From Spirogloea muscicola (lineage: Eukaryota; Streptophyta; Zygnematophyceae; Spirogloeales; Spirogloeaceae), in assembly GCA_009602725.1 (NCBI GenBank), contig WELB01000003.1, positions 652,357 to 715,529 of the forward strand: 63,173 nucleotides of DNA, read 5' to 3'. Below the pieces are notes generated by a model that searched no databases, was not told where the DNA came from, and saw only the letters and a program-made list of their open reading frames with translations. Position 1 is the stretch's first letter, and each line of letters starts with the position of its first letter. Shown here one piece after another: positions 44,101-55,344 of the stretch. The position numbers and the translations under genes were made by a program.

Positions 44101-47100
44101 GCTTTTCTTGGTTGCTGGTGCAGGGATGTGGAAGCTGCAGTAGGTTGGGAAGAAGAGAGTGGAAGGCGCAACTTAAGGTAGCCGACAACTTCTCTCTTCT
44201 TCCCATGTCTCATTGTGTTCATCACATACAAGTCCTGAGCTGGGATCCCACACGATTGATCTGCAAGTTTGAATGAGAAATAATTATTTGAAGATACAAT
44301 GGTGGTGTAAGCACTCAAGCAGTGACCTGCCTCTTGGCAATGGTGAATATTTCACTATCAGAACTGCAGATAGGCTATTGTCAGAAATTTCAAGGAAAAG
44401 TTTTGTTTATCTGCCAGGTCTCGTGGATCGAGTCTTATTCCCCTTGCCACTGGCTTGATGAGTTATGTATCCTTTGCACGACATTGTCAATGCTAGCACA
44501 ATTTGAATTCTGCTGTGTTACTGCTAAGAGAGTTGACTGCATGTTCACCTTGCAGCACCTTGGATGCCCTGGAGAGAGCTCAGGAAGATGACCGAGCAGC
44601 TGCCGCTGCAGCTGCTGCTGCCATCAAGAGATACACCACCCAGTAGTGCTCTCTTCCCTCCATGTGCGTTGCAGTCATTGTATGACGCCTTTCTGCCTGG
44701 ATGCATCCCGCATGCAAGGTGGAGCAAGAACGTCACAAGCCCTTGTGTCAAAGACGCACTCTATAAGGTAGCCATGATAGTCGATACACGCATGGACTGG
44801 TTCAACATTCAAATACCGACACTCCGTGGTGCAGAGAAGCGGCGATGCGTGCAACCATTGCCGCTTACGAGGAAGAGATCAAGAAGGCTGGAGAAGCCAG
44901 GTGAGCAGAGCCTAGGCACTTTCCACTGCTCATGCTAGATTTTCGTTCAGAACCTTGACTCCAGTCTGTCACATGCTGTCTGCGCCTATTTGACCTGGGG
45001 TGCAGTGTGGATGCGGGGATGCCCTTGCTGTTATTTGCTGCTATACTTGGCGATTTCTCAGTCTTAAATGGAATTATTAGTGCAAAGGCCAGACATTCAG
45101 AGCACTCTCATCGCCCAGTCACACGTCATGAAAGGCATTGTGCTGAGTAGATGTCAAGTGCCACTGAGATGTGAGCCAGTCATTAAATCAAAGCAGCTGC
45201 TGTGTTGCTCTGTCCAAGGCTGGAGGGTGCCATGGTTGCCATGGATCCTGCAGACGGAGCCATAAGGGCCCTCGTGGGTGGACGGGACTACTACGAGAGT
45301 AATTTCAATCGTGCTACACAGGTGGGTAATGTAGTATAGCAGTATGGAGCTGCAACCCATCTTCTTAACTTATGCATGAATCTATTTCTTACAGCCACTT
45401 ATTTGCACAAGGAGAGCATGTTTTTTACATGCCACCCAGCCATCATGTCAGGCTCTGAGGCCTCCAGGCTCTACATTTAAGCCCTTGGTGTACCTCACTG
45501 CTTTCTCTCAAGGCATGTAAGTTGAGTCTATTTCTCATGCATTGCAACTCTTCAGTTCACCATACATTGTGAGCTGTCATGCTGCCAATTTACAGCTACT
45601 GTTGTCAGGGCAAAGTAGGTTTGCTGAGGCTCCTTGTCACCTAAATGAAAATAGGGTTTTTTAATCCTTTGACAACACATTCGGCGCCTGCTTGTTAAGA
45701 CGGCCTTTCCCTGATGTTCCTCAGAGAGAAAGAGTTTTTGGTGGTGGATGAGCCGTATAGTGTTGGCAACTTCACACCCGAAAATTATGACCGAAAATTC
45801 AGAGGGGAGGTAAGACTACTGTAGGTTACCTGTCCCTTAATTGCAGACATTCCATGTAAGCTCTCAGGACCTCGATTAGAGACCAATTGCAGCCGCTGTT
45901 GGAGGTGTTAGAGGTGTTAGATAAGGTGACCTTTGACGAGACCTTCATGTGATGCAATAGCTGCTCAAGGCGAATGCATACTGTGCTGCTCATGAAGCTC
46001 GCTCACATATTTTCCTTCTCTTGAGTTACAGGTCACACTGGAATATGCACTCCTCAAGTCGCTCAATGTTCCTACAGTGAAGCTTTGTGCAGAAGTTGGA
46101 GTTGACAAGGTGCAGAAGCACTGTGGACACTATTAATATCATGTTCATTAATTGACCTGCATTGATTTGCCAGGAGCTGAGCAATAACGTATACTTGATA
46201 TTGCTTCGTCCCCAAACGAACCGGGTTAATGAGATCGTGTGTAAGCTTGCAATGATTCAGGACATAGTCAAATAACTGTCTTCTTGGGTGCCTGCAGGTG
46301 TGCGAGATTGCAAGAAAGTTGGGCATTCATACAAGCCTGCCTCATGAGCTCGCACTGTCCCTAGGGGGTTGTGAGGTACGTTACCCGGCTTCTGTGATGG
46401 TTGTCACTTGCACAAGAGGAGCCTTTCATAGAGGACATAGCTTTGGTAATGTTTAAGTGCGTTAGCTGAAGACAAGTGTCTGTATGTACAAAGAGCATCA
46501 TTACTGTTTTTATTAAGCAACCTCCTTGCCATAGCGACATACTTTATCGAGTCTCAAGTCAGGCAGATTGTGGTTGATTGCAGGTTACGCCTGTGCAGCT
46601 GGCCACTGTGTATTGCACCATTGCTAGTGGCGGCTACTTTCACAAGCCGCACCTCATCACACGTGTGGAGAGCTTCGAGGGCAGGGTGCTTGAGGAGTTC
46701 AAGGTAGGAGGCTGCCACTGAAGGGCTATTATTGCACTATAGCTACAGTGATGAACATGCACAGTACTTTCTGAGTACAAGAAGAAGGGCTAAAGAACAA
46801 GCATCAGCATAGCACGATATATATATTTTTCTTTTGCTCCATCAAACGCCTGGAAAGATCTACTTCTTTTCAATTCCGTCTACTCCTGGCTTTTCACTTT
46901 CATAAGCACAATGTGGTCTATGCATATAAAACACACTGCCCTTTATTTGCTATTTAAAGTAGGCATGTCAATCTCATATACCTTTGTTACTCTTCTATTT
47001 TGCCTGATGTACCAGCCACCTGACAAGAACAAGGCTCCTGTGGTGGATGAGTATGCAGTATCGGAGCTTCGCCAGCTCCTCCAGGTATGCATGGCAATAC

Positions 47101-49198
47101 CTCTGCAGATCATGAAGTCTCATTCATAGTCTCGCTGACTTTGTAGGGAGCAATAGGCAGAACGTACTTTTACCTGCCCAGAAACAGCAGCTAGCCTTAG
47201 CATGTTCAGGCTGGTGTGTTGGTGCGGGTAAGGGAATCACAGAGAGGTTTCAATGAAGACACCCATGTTTTCAAAAATTCGTCCGTCAGCCACATTCTTG
47301 TACATGACGTCCATGACATCGCTGATGCTTGTAGAATGTCTGCTTGCAGGCTTGTGTCGAAAGGGGCACAGGGAAGGCTGCCCAGCTGGCGAGGCCCTGC
47401 GCAGGCAAGACAGGGACTTCTGATGGTCACCGGGACGTCTGGTTCGCAGGCTTTACTCCGCAAATTTCAACTGTGGTGAGGGTGTCTGGCTTATCTCTAT
47501 TACTGCAGCGTTGCCTCAATATGAAGCCTGTTCCACTGCCCATGCACGTCTTTGGTGAGCATGGGGATCATTGCCGTCATGTCAGGTGTGGTTGGGCTAT
47601 GATGACAACGCCCCTGTAGGTGGCCTACATCCAGGTGCACAGAAACTGCACTAGACCGCTGCACATGACACGACATGGAGACAAAATGAGTAGCTGCTGC
47701 AGATTTGTCCAGCAGTCAGCAATGCAGTGTCTTGGGGGCGCTATCTACAGGCATGTGAGCGTTCCCTAGGTTGCGAGCATATTACTTCCAGACTAAGATC
47801 GTGGGCTCACTTGAGATAGCGGGTGGCTGAGTCTTGGCAGCTACTGGAGCCGCTCACGCTGCCCCAATGTGGAAGCGCTTTATGTCAGCTGCACATGAGG
47901 TGAGCTGCCCAGAATCTTTTGATGTAGTTGACTGTATTCAAGTGAAAAATAGCAGGGGAGGGGTCTATGTCACGGTGGCCTCTCCGGAGCTACTGTCTGT
48001 CAGTGAATAGGCACAGCTTGATTGAATGGAAGATTTATCAGGAAGGGTTTGGGAACTTTTATGTAGGGTTTGCCAGTGGAGAAGTTCCACGACATTGGGA
48101 GAGATAAGTACGGCGGCAGGGCACCACGGGAGTTCCTCAAGCGCTCAAGGAGGCCTCAGAAGAGCTTCCTGAGGGTAACTTCGTTTTCTGATCCTAAACC
48201 CGAGTACGACACTGCCTGGACACTGAGGCCGAACTATGATGAGCTTGAGGCTGTGCATGACCTTCTCATGACATGCCTCAGAATTGGCGATGCTATGCAG
48301 AACTGGAGGGGGGCAAGTGAGGCGAGGGAGGGGAGCAGCTTGCGGCAAGTGGTGACGAGCACGTGGAAGGATGTCTGGGACTGGGAGAAGGCGAGCAGCG
48401 CATGGGAGGAGAAGGAGAAGATGGAGCAGTGGGCGAGCCAGCGGCTGGAGCGCTCAGACGAGCTCCGAGCCATGAGGGCGGCATGGACGCCTCTTGGCCG
48501 TGCAAGGTGGGCTATTGCTTATTGGCAACATCCACCTCTGATTACATATTGAGCACAATGTCTGAGGTCAGTAAATTCACACCGTCAGACTCACCTATGT
48601 TGGTTGTGGCTGGCCTGCCCGTGACCTTGACAGGGTGGAAGACGACGTCAGCGAGAGGACTGACGAAGACGATGCAAGCTTCCTCACCAGGATGGCAAGC
48701 AGTGAAGATGGGTCCCGGCAGGGGCACACACGGTGGGACCTCATCGAGGACCGTGAGCAGGACGGTGGCCGGGAAAGTGGGCGACGGCAGGGACGTCGGC
48801 AGGGGCTGGCGCTGTTCACACGCTCCCAGCGGGCCGAGCCGCCGCCAGAGGCAGCAGCGGCGCTGGAGGAGGACGAGTGGGTGGAGGACGGCGACGTGTG
48901 CGCAGTGGAGAGGGACGACGACGGAGGAGGGGCAAGATGGGGCGGCGAGAGCGGCGACGCCTTCGGAGAGCAGCGGCCCTCGATCTTCCGACGGAAGGCG
49001 TCTGGCCGCGCCTCGGACCTCAACTGCGCCGACCGGCCGTTCCTCCAGCGCAAGCCTTCCCGAAGGCGGCAGGCGCGCCTCGTGAGCTGTGAGGTGGCGG
49101 GCCCAGCAGAGACGCAGGTGGCCGGTGACCTGCTGCCAAGTGCCCTCTCACCTGTAGATGTGCCCCTGCCGAAGGTAAGAATTCTGGAGGTGGTGTAG
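41144..49198 (+). CDS. Class A penicillin-binding protein (transglycosylase plus transpeptidase), about 21 exons
   Basis: Polymerises and cross-links peptidoglycan. Exons: 41144-41926, 42149-42274, 42444-42595, 42816-42978, 43243-43302, 43735-43940, 44124-44177, 44556-44642, 44835-44900, 45219-45321, 45452-45516, 45725-45809, 46032-46109, 46298-46375, 46584-46703, 47016-47084, 47350-47475, 47586-47619, 47841-47899, 48067-48506 and 48634-49198, all phases consistent. GT51 motifs: [19 protein letters not shown] (catalytic Glu), [32 protein letters not shown]. Transpeptidase motifs: SxxK as STFK (exon 11), SxN as SLN (exon 13), AGKTGTS (exon 17). A hydrophobic segment ([19 protein letters not shown]) precedes GT51 as the membrane anchor; the Ala-rich start could be a plastid transit peptide. 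A helical Ala/Arg/Glu insert lies between the domains (exons 6-9). About 330 residues follow the transpeptidase, charged and disordered. The ATG is the first in frame; an upstream exon is possible. A donor at 49175 could alternatively extend the gene. Confidence 0.92.
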
Positions 49199-50268
49199 CT
49201 TCGCAATATCAGCACTGCTAAGCGTAAGCTTTGTGCTGGCAGACAGGCCATGGCTACTCGAGTTGCATGTAATACAAGGTCTTTTTTACTCTGAGCTGTC
49301 TGCCTGGCCAAGTTAGCGAGTCAGCCTGCGCAAATTGCTCCACAAGGATGGAACGATTTTGTACGAGCACAGGACAAGCACTCCCCTCCCACGTGTTCAC
49401 CACTGAGATTTACGGTACCCGACATTTGCGTGGTTCTCATTAATTCGTGATCACTGACCGTCAAAGTGCATAGCTTCACTGCAGCTTCTGCGGATGCCGG
49501 CCTTGCAAGTGGCGAAGCTAGGACGTAGTAAAGAGACAACAGGGGTTGGGTTGCGTTGACACGTTGTGTTGCGTGACAGAAATCATTCACATACAGTACT
49601 CGTGCTTCACTTTAAGGAAAGTCCTACTGGTGGGCTAACGAATGTCATGAACAAGATGAGCTGGCTTGCTTGCTCGGCAGTGAGGAGATGCGGAGGCACG
49701 CCTACGCAGCCTAGTCAACAGCAGTGCCAAGGCTGAGGCTAGCAAGTCAATCGTCACCAAGATAGGAAACATGTGCCTGTGGCTGAATCGAAGCATCTAT
49801 TTTGTTGGGTCTTGAGGTTTACACAAACTTTTGGCAGCAATCGACGGGTTGCCGCTATTGGGACCATGAGACGACCCATGCGCATGGCCTTTCAGCAAAT
49901 TTAGAGGCTTCCTCCACAGCTCCTTGAGGATTTCAAAAGTACGATTGATAGCTAGGTAGTGGATTCTGGCAGTGAGATGAAAGTGCTACACAGAAGCCTC
50001 GAGCAAATGCTGGTCACTCAGCTGCATCAATCTGTATGCGCAGCTGCAGGCTGTGGCCTGTACATCTGTTTCTTGGAGATATAACAACGACTATTACCAA
50101 AGCCAACATGCAAAACTGGCACTTATGTACAAGACTGGTGCCCAAAGATGCCACTGGTGGAATTTTCGACATGTATCTACTACGGTGCAGTTTGAGGAAG
50201 TCATTTGCTGGGCTTCACCCTTTGACTCACTTGCCTGGATAACAAGCACAGCAGGCAGCTATATGCTG
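49199..50268. other. Gap between convergent PBP and ADH genes
   Basis: No gene recognised. If the donor at 49175 is used, an acceptor near 49687 would add only a few codons before a stop (EMRRHAYAA-like), so the PBP gene ends here on either reading. The remainder is probably 3' UTR of the two convergent genes. No repeat-family member was seen. Confidence 0.5.
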
Positions 50269-52761
50269 TTACTCTTCCGCAGTTTTGACCGTCATGCCCT
50301 CCACCTTGGCATAGCTCTCGCAGTCCAGCACCTGTCTGAAATGTGTCTTGCAACTGCGCATGCGCTCGATCGCCTTGTCCACCTGCAAGTAAACCAGCCA
50401 CTGGTTGGCAGCTGCTACTCCCCTATCTTCATATGGTTTGCTTGCCCCCTCTTGATTGCCCAAGCATCAGTTGGACTCGTCGCTCGGGTAGGATGTGCAG
50501 GTTATGTGAAATCACCTATATTCAAGACAGACTCCTACTCATTTTTCTTATAATGGAAGAGCTTCGACCAGTGTTCTTGCTACTGACCTCGTCCAGACGA
50601 AGCAGCTCAGTCTTGGGCCGCACGTTGTGCTTGACGGCCATGTTGAGCATCTCCCGCGTCTGCCTCCGGCTGCCCACCCAGACACTGTGAATGGTCTTCT
50701 GCAGACCGGCCAGCCGGAACGGGTCGACGTGCAGAGGCTGCTCCTTGGGAGGAATGCCAATCTGGCACGTAGACATGCAATGTCAGTGTCCTGGTGGTGT
50801 GACAAAGGAAGCTGTAGCTTGATGATGCAGCAGATGCGCTGAGCTAAGCGAGTAAGCCTGGCGCTGCTCACCTGGCAGTAGACAGCACCAGGCTTCACGA
50901 GCTCAATCAATCTGTCATAGTCGGTGTCGTATGGGTTGGTGGACGCCACGAAGTCCAGCCTTTGCTGCAACGCCTTCATCTCATCGTCATTGTTGCGGTC
51001 CACCACTTCGTCTGCTCCGAGCTCCTTGGCAAGCGCTTCCTTGTCTTGGGCATGACCCGAGATTGCATACACCTAGGTGCGCACGCATCACGCAATGGAC
51101 AAGCATCACTTGCAGAAGTTAAGCTGCTGATGACTGGTGGTCCACGCTGACAGAGCTGCACGGAGCTAGTCAAACATAGACATTCCGACTTAATACGTAC
51201 TATCTATCTGCTCTACCACTGCTTGCCAGCTCGGCAGCTGGGCACATCCTCACAGAGCTCAGGCGACTATCTCTTGAATACCTGCGAGGAGTCCGCACAA
51301 ATAACTCCAACTTGAGCTTCAGGAAGTGATCGAAGTCACAAAGAGGCGCTCTTGCTATAATCTACTCACATGGCTATTCAGAGTTCACTGACCTTGGCTG
51401 CCCCAAAGACCTTGCACCACTGAAGCGCCAAGTGGCCCAGCCCACCGATGCCGTTTATGCCAACATGCATGCCCTTCTTGACGTAGCGAGAGATAGGGTT
51501 GTAGGTTGTCACGCCAGCGCACAGCAGCGGTGCGACATGCTCGTCATCGATCACGTCGGGAAGGTGGAATGCGTAATATGAGGGGCCTTGGAACTGAACA
51601 AACACATGCAGGGACACCACGGCTTGACTTCACTTCCGAAATTTCAAACTGGTTGGGTTCTCTTGAGCAGCGCTGACTACATGGATCGTGGGGATTGGCC
51701 TCAAGAATTCAAATAAATTATTGCAGGCCGCACATGTAGAGTTCATGGGCAGTGGGCCAGCTAAGTTTCGCAAAGCTGAGATATAAGTGGACATACAAGT
51801 GGATGTGCCAACTTGAGCTTGTCAGGCGAGTCGGAGGCACAATGGCGTCATTGCTGCATGGGACGTGCCTGTGTGGCATAGCCGCCAAAGTTGGGGTCGT
51901 ACAGGAACTTGGCACGCTTCGGGTTCTTGGGCTCGTAGTGCCCGATGTCGACGCAGAGGTGGTCGTCGCCACGCAGGCAGAACTCGCACTTCTCGCAGCA
52001 GTTGCGGTTGGGCCCAAACCCCACGCGCTGGCCGACGTGGAAATCCTTCACGGCCGGGCCGCGTCTGATGACCCTGCCCACCACCTCGTGCCCTGCTAAG
52101 AGACCCCGTCTTAGCATACTCCTCGTCACATGCGTGCCACAAAGTGTGCTGAATCCTGCTGCAATATTTGCTGCAATGTTATACTCATTCTTTCAACGTT
52201 TCTACTCTGCATATCAATGTGACCTTCCCCTCATGTGCTACACAGTGTGTGACAGTCGAACACCGCAACAACTAAAAGGTGGACGTTTGGAAGCTTGTCA
52301 CGCATTTCCACTGCCATAGCATGTGAGCCTCTAGACCCTGCCAATTGGAGCTGCCAGCGCAGGACCTGGTATGATGGGCGGCACGTATCCCAGCGGCCAG
52401 TCCGCGTCCATCATGTGCGGGTCTGCCCAACCATGCACAACAGCGTGCCGCACTGTTAGATGGATGCGACCCTCAAAGCACAAGCCAAGGGGCTGCCTTT
52501 CATGCCAAGAGAAGCTGGTGCATGAGGACCTTCTGTGGTCCTTCGGAATTAGCAGATGCACGCTTGCCCACCGCTGTGGCAGACGCCCGAGCGAGTGATC
52601 TGGATGCGCAAGTCGTCGTCCTCCATGGGGTAGTGCTGGAAGTAGAACTTCTCGATCTTGCCCTTGGGCTCGTTCTGACCGAAGCCGATGGCATCCGCCT
52701 CGTGCTTGTCGCCGACGAGCACGTCCCCCGTCGGGTGCTCCTTGCGCGACTTACCCTCCAT
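50269..52761 (-). CDS. Zinc NADP-dependent alcohol dehydrogenase, CAD family, copy 1
   Basis: Interconverts alcohols and aldehydes; the family includes cinnamyl alcohol dehydrogenases and broad aldehyde reductases. Seven reverse-strand exons, 52761-52572, 52422-52366, 52092-51869, 51593-51393, 51072-50872, 50761-50588 and 50382-50269, join to 386 residues, the normal length. Catalytic zinc ligands sit in SGVCHSD (Cys61), GHE (His84/Glu85) and LLCAGVT (Cys182). The structural zinc has four cysteines in CEKCEFCLRGDDHLC (115, 118, 121, 129). The cofactor loop is GINGIGGLGH. The third intron starts with GC instead of GT (CAG|GCACGT, from 51868 downward). The real substrate cannot be read from sequence. 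It lies head-to-head with a paralogue at 55345, with five shared intron positions. Start ATG 52761 follows an in-frame open stretch, and a longer N-terminus is not excluded. Confidence 0.93.
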
Positions 52762-53657
<896 letters not shown>

Positions 53658-53819
53658 NCTCCCTCTCCCCCTCCCTTCCTCCCTCCCCGGTCAGCCCGCC
53701 ATGCTCACCCCGCCTGCATGCACCAGGGCGGCTTCGCCGCGCCACGCCAGCTCCGCCGTTACAGAGCTGCGCCATTGGTCAATTCAGCCCGTGTCCATCA
53801 CCAGCCCTCGGCCCCTTGT

Positions 53820-54330
53820 TGGTCATTCTCATGTGGGCTGGCTTTTCACAGGAAAGAAGACAAGCAGCTCTTCCAGATTGGCAGCAGTGGCAGCAGTGAG
53901 AGGCCAGCCATAGGGACCGGACAAAGGTCCGAAAGAATGTGGCTCTTGCAAATTGGGGAAGGGCACTGAACAGTCAGCCCGAAAGATTCATTGTCGAACT
54001 CATCCGAAATGGCCAGATGGCGCAGCCGATTTGCTGATCCTCACAGCCCGCGTACCCCTGCGACAGCTGCTGTTTCGCTGTTTCTTTTCCGACCTTGTCC
54101 ATTCCTTTGAAAGCAAGCGTGGCCAGATTAAGTGGTGGCTGGGAGAGGCCAGCCCCAAAGGAATGGACAAGGTCTGAAGGAGCCGGAGTGCTAAGGACTG
54201 AGACAGCAGCAAGCGGACTCTCAGTAACCTCTAGTCAGTAGATGCAAATCTGAATAGCCAGCAGGCGGAAAGACGTCGCCATCCCTTTGGGCTGGCATCT
54301 CCCAGCCACCAGTCAGTCTGGCCGCGCTTT
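53820..54330. repeat. Hairpin modules, including a nested inverted pair
   Basis: A plus module at 53835-53855 and a minus module at 53898-53912 are followed by an opposed pair. GACCTTGTCCATTCCTTTG at 54091-54109 is the exact reverse complement of 54156-54174, enclosing a full minus-orientation hairpin copy. A further plus copy lies at 54270-54328. The unit CTCAGTAACCTCTAGTCAG near 54218 also occurs near 28747 and, reversed and diverged, near 62520. Confidence 0.8.
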
Positions 54331-54349
54331 TCTCTTCTCAGAGGGAGCT

Positions 54350-55030
54350 AACCCACGTGCTCGATCCTCAGCTAATCCCCACGTGCTCGATTCCTCTCGA
54401 GCCGGCGAATCTTCTCGAGCCGACGGGGAAAGGTCCCCCACCCGGGGACGCTGACGTGGCCACGTGCAACCGCCACGCGGCGAGGCCGCAGCAGGCGGGC
54501 CGGCGTTGACCATGTGCCTGCTAGCTGCCGACCTGGCAGCCCTGCGCGCCTGACCGGTCCGACGTGGCGCCGCGCGGTCCGCGGTCCCGCGGTGGGGGCG
54601 GTCATCTAACAGTCGGTGACGCGGGCTGGCACCGCCAGCATGGCGCCACGTGGCACCTTGGTCCAACGCCAACTCTACACGTCAGCAGGCCGAGCGTGGG
54701 CAAACCCACGCCCCCCCACGCACGGCCTCCTCGTTCCCGTTACCTTCGCATCTTGGTCTTGATTTGATCTCAGTTATTCATGCGCCAGCTGGTGGCCAAC
54801 GTGGCAGGCCGTGCACGTGACTGGTCCGACGGTGCGCCACGCGGCCCGCGCCGGGTGGCGTGACGAGGGCTGGCCCGCCAGCATGGCGCCACGTGGCGAG
54901 TGGTCCAACGCCCGCGCTCCACGTCATCAGGGAGAGCGTAGGCCACCTTGCCCCCTTAGCACTGCTGGTGCTGGAATGCAGCCACTCCTGCGCCCATTTA
55001 CCTTCCTCATTCTGATCAGATCTCGGTTGG
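54350..55030. promoter_or_regulatory. CACGTG-rich tandem repeats upstream of ADH copy 2
   Basis: Six CACGTG palindromes lie at 54354, 54380, 54461, 54647, 54814 and 54890. The DNA contains a diverged tandem duplication of about 250 bp (roughly 54510-54780 and 54785-55030), each unit holding CAGCATGGCGCCACGTGG and GGTCCAACGCC and ending in a TTACCTTC...TTGGT stretch. CACGTG is the plant G-box core for bZIP/bHLH factors; whether it acts here is inference. Confidence 0.5.
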
Positions 55031-55344
55031 TTCTTCTCCAGCCCCTCCCACTTACCAGGTGATCATCCCACCGGGAAAGCCGTGGGATAGCGCTTTTCGG
55101 CCCCATCGTAAGCTTGCCCAATTCGGACCTTGTCAAACTTGCCCTTGGGCTGACTGTCCACAGCCCTCGCCCCCATTGGAGAAGCCACGTTCCTTCTCAT
55201 TTTGGGAAAGCCACTTGTTTGCCCACTTTGCCCACTAGTGGAAGAGCCTCTCCACCCCACAGCTCCCCGGCCAGCTCTCCTCGCCGCCACTGCCCTCCAG
55301 CTCCTCCGAGGCCTCGACCGTCGCCTGCTGCCCAGCAAGCCGCC
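55031..55344 (+). promoter_or_regulatory. Proximal upstream region of ADH copy 2
   Basis: Contains one hairpin module (about 55146-55190) and pyrimidine-rich sequence directly before the ATG at 55345, so part of the 5' UTR seems to derive from the repeat family. Confidence 0.4.

Noticed and set aside
44643-44645. In-frame TAG in PBP exon 8
   Set aside because: Splicing at CCCA|GTAGTG and rejoining at 44835 restores the frame ([15 protein letters not shown]).
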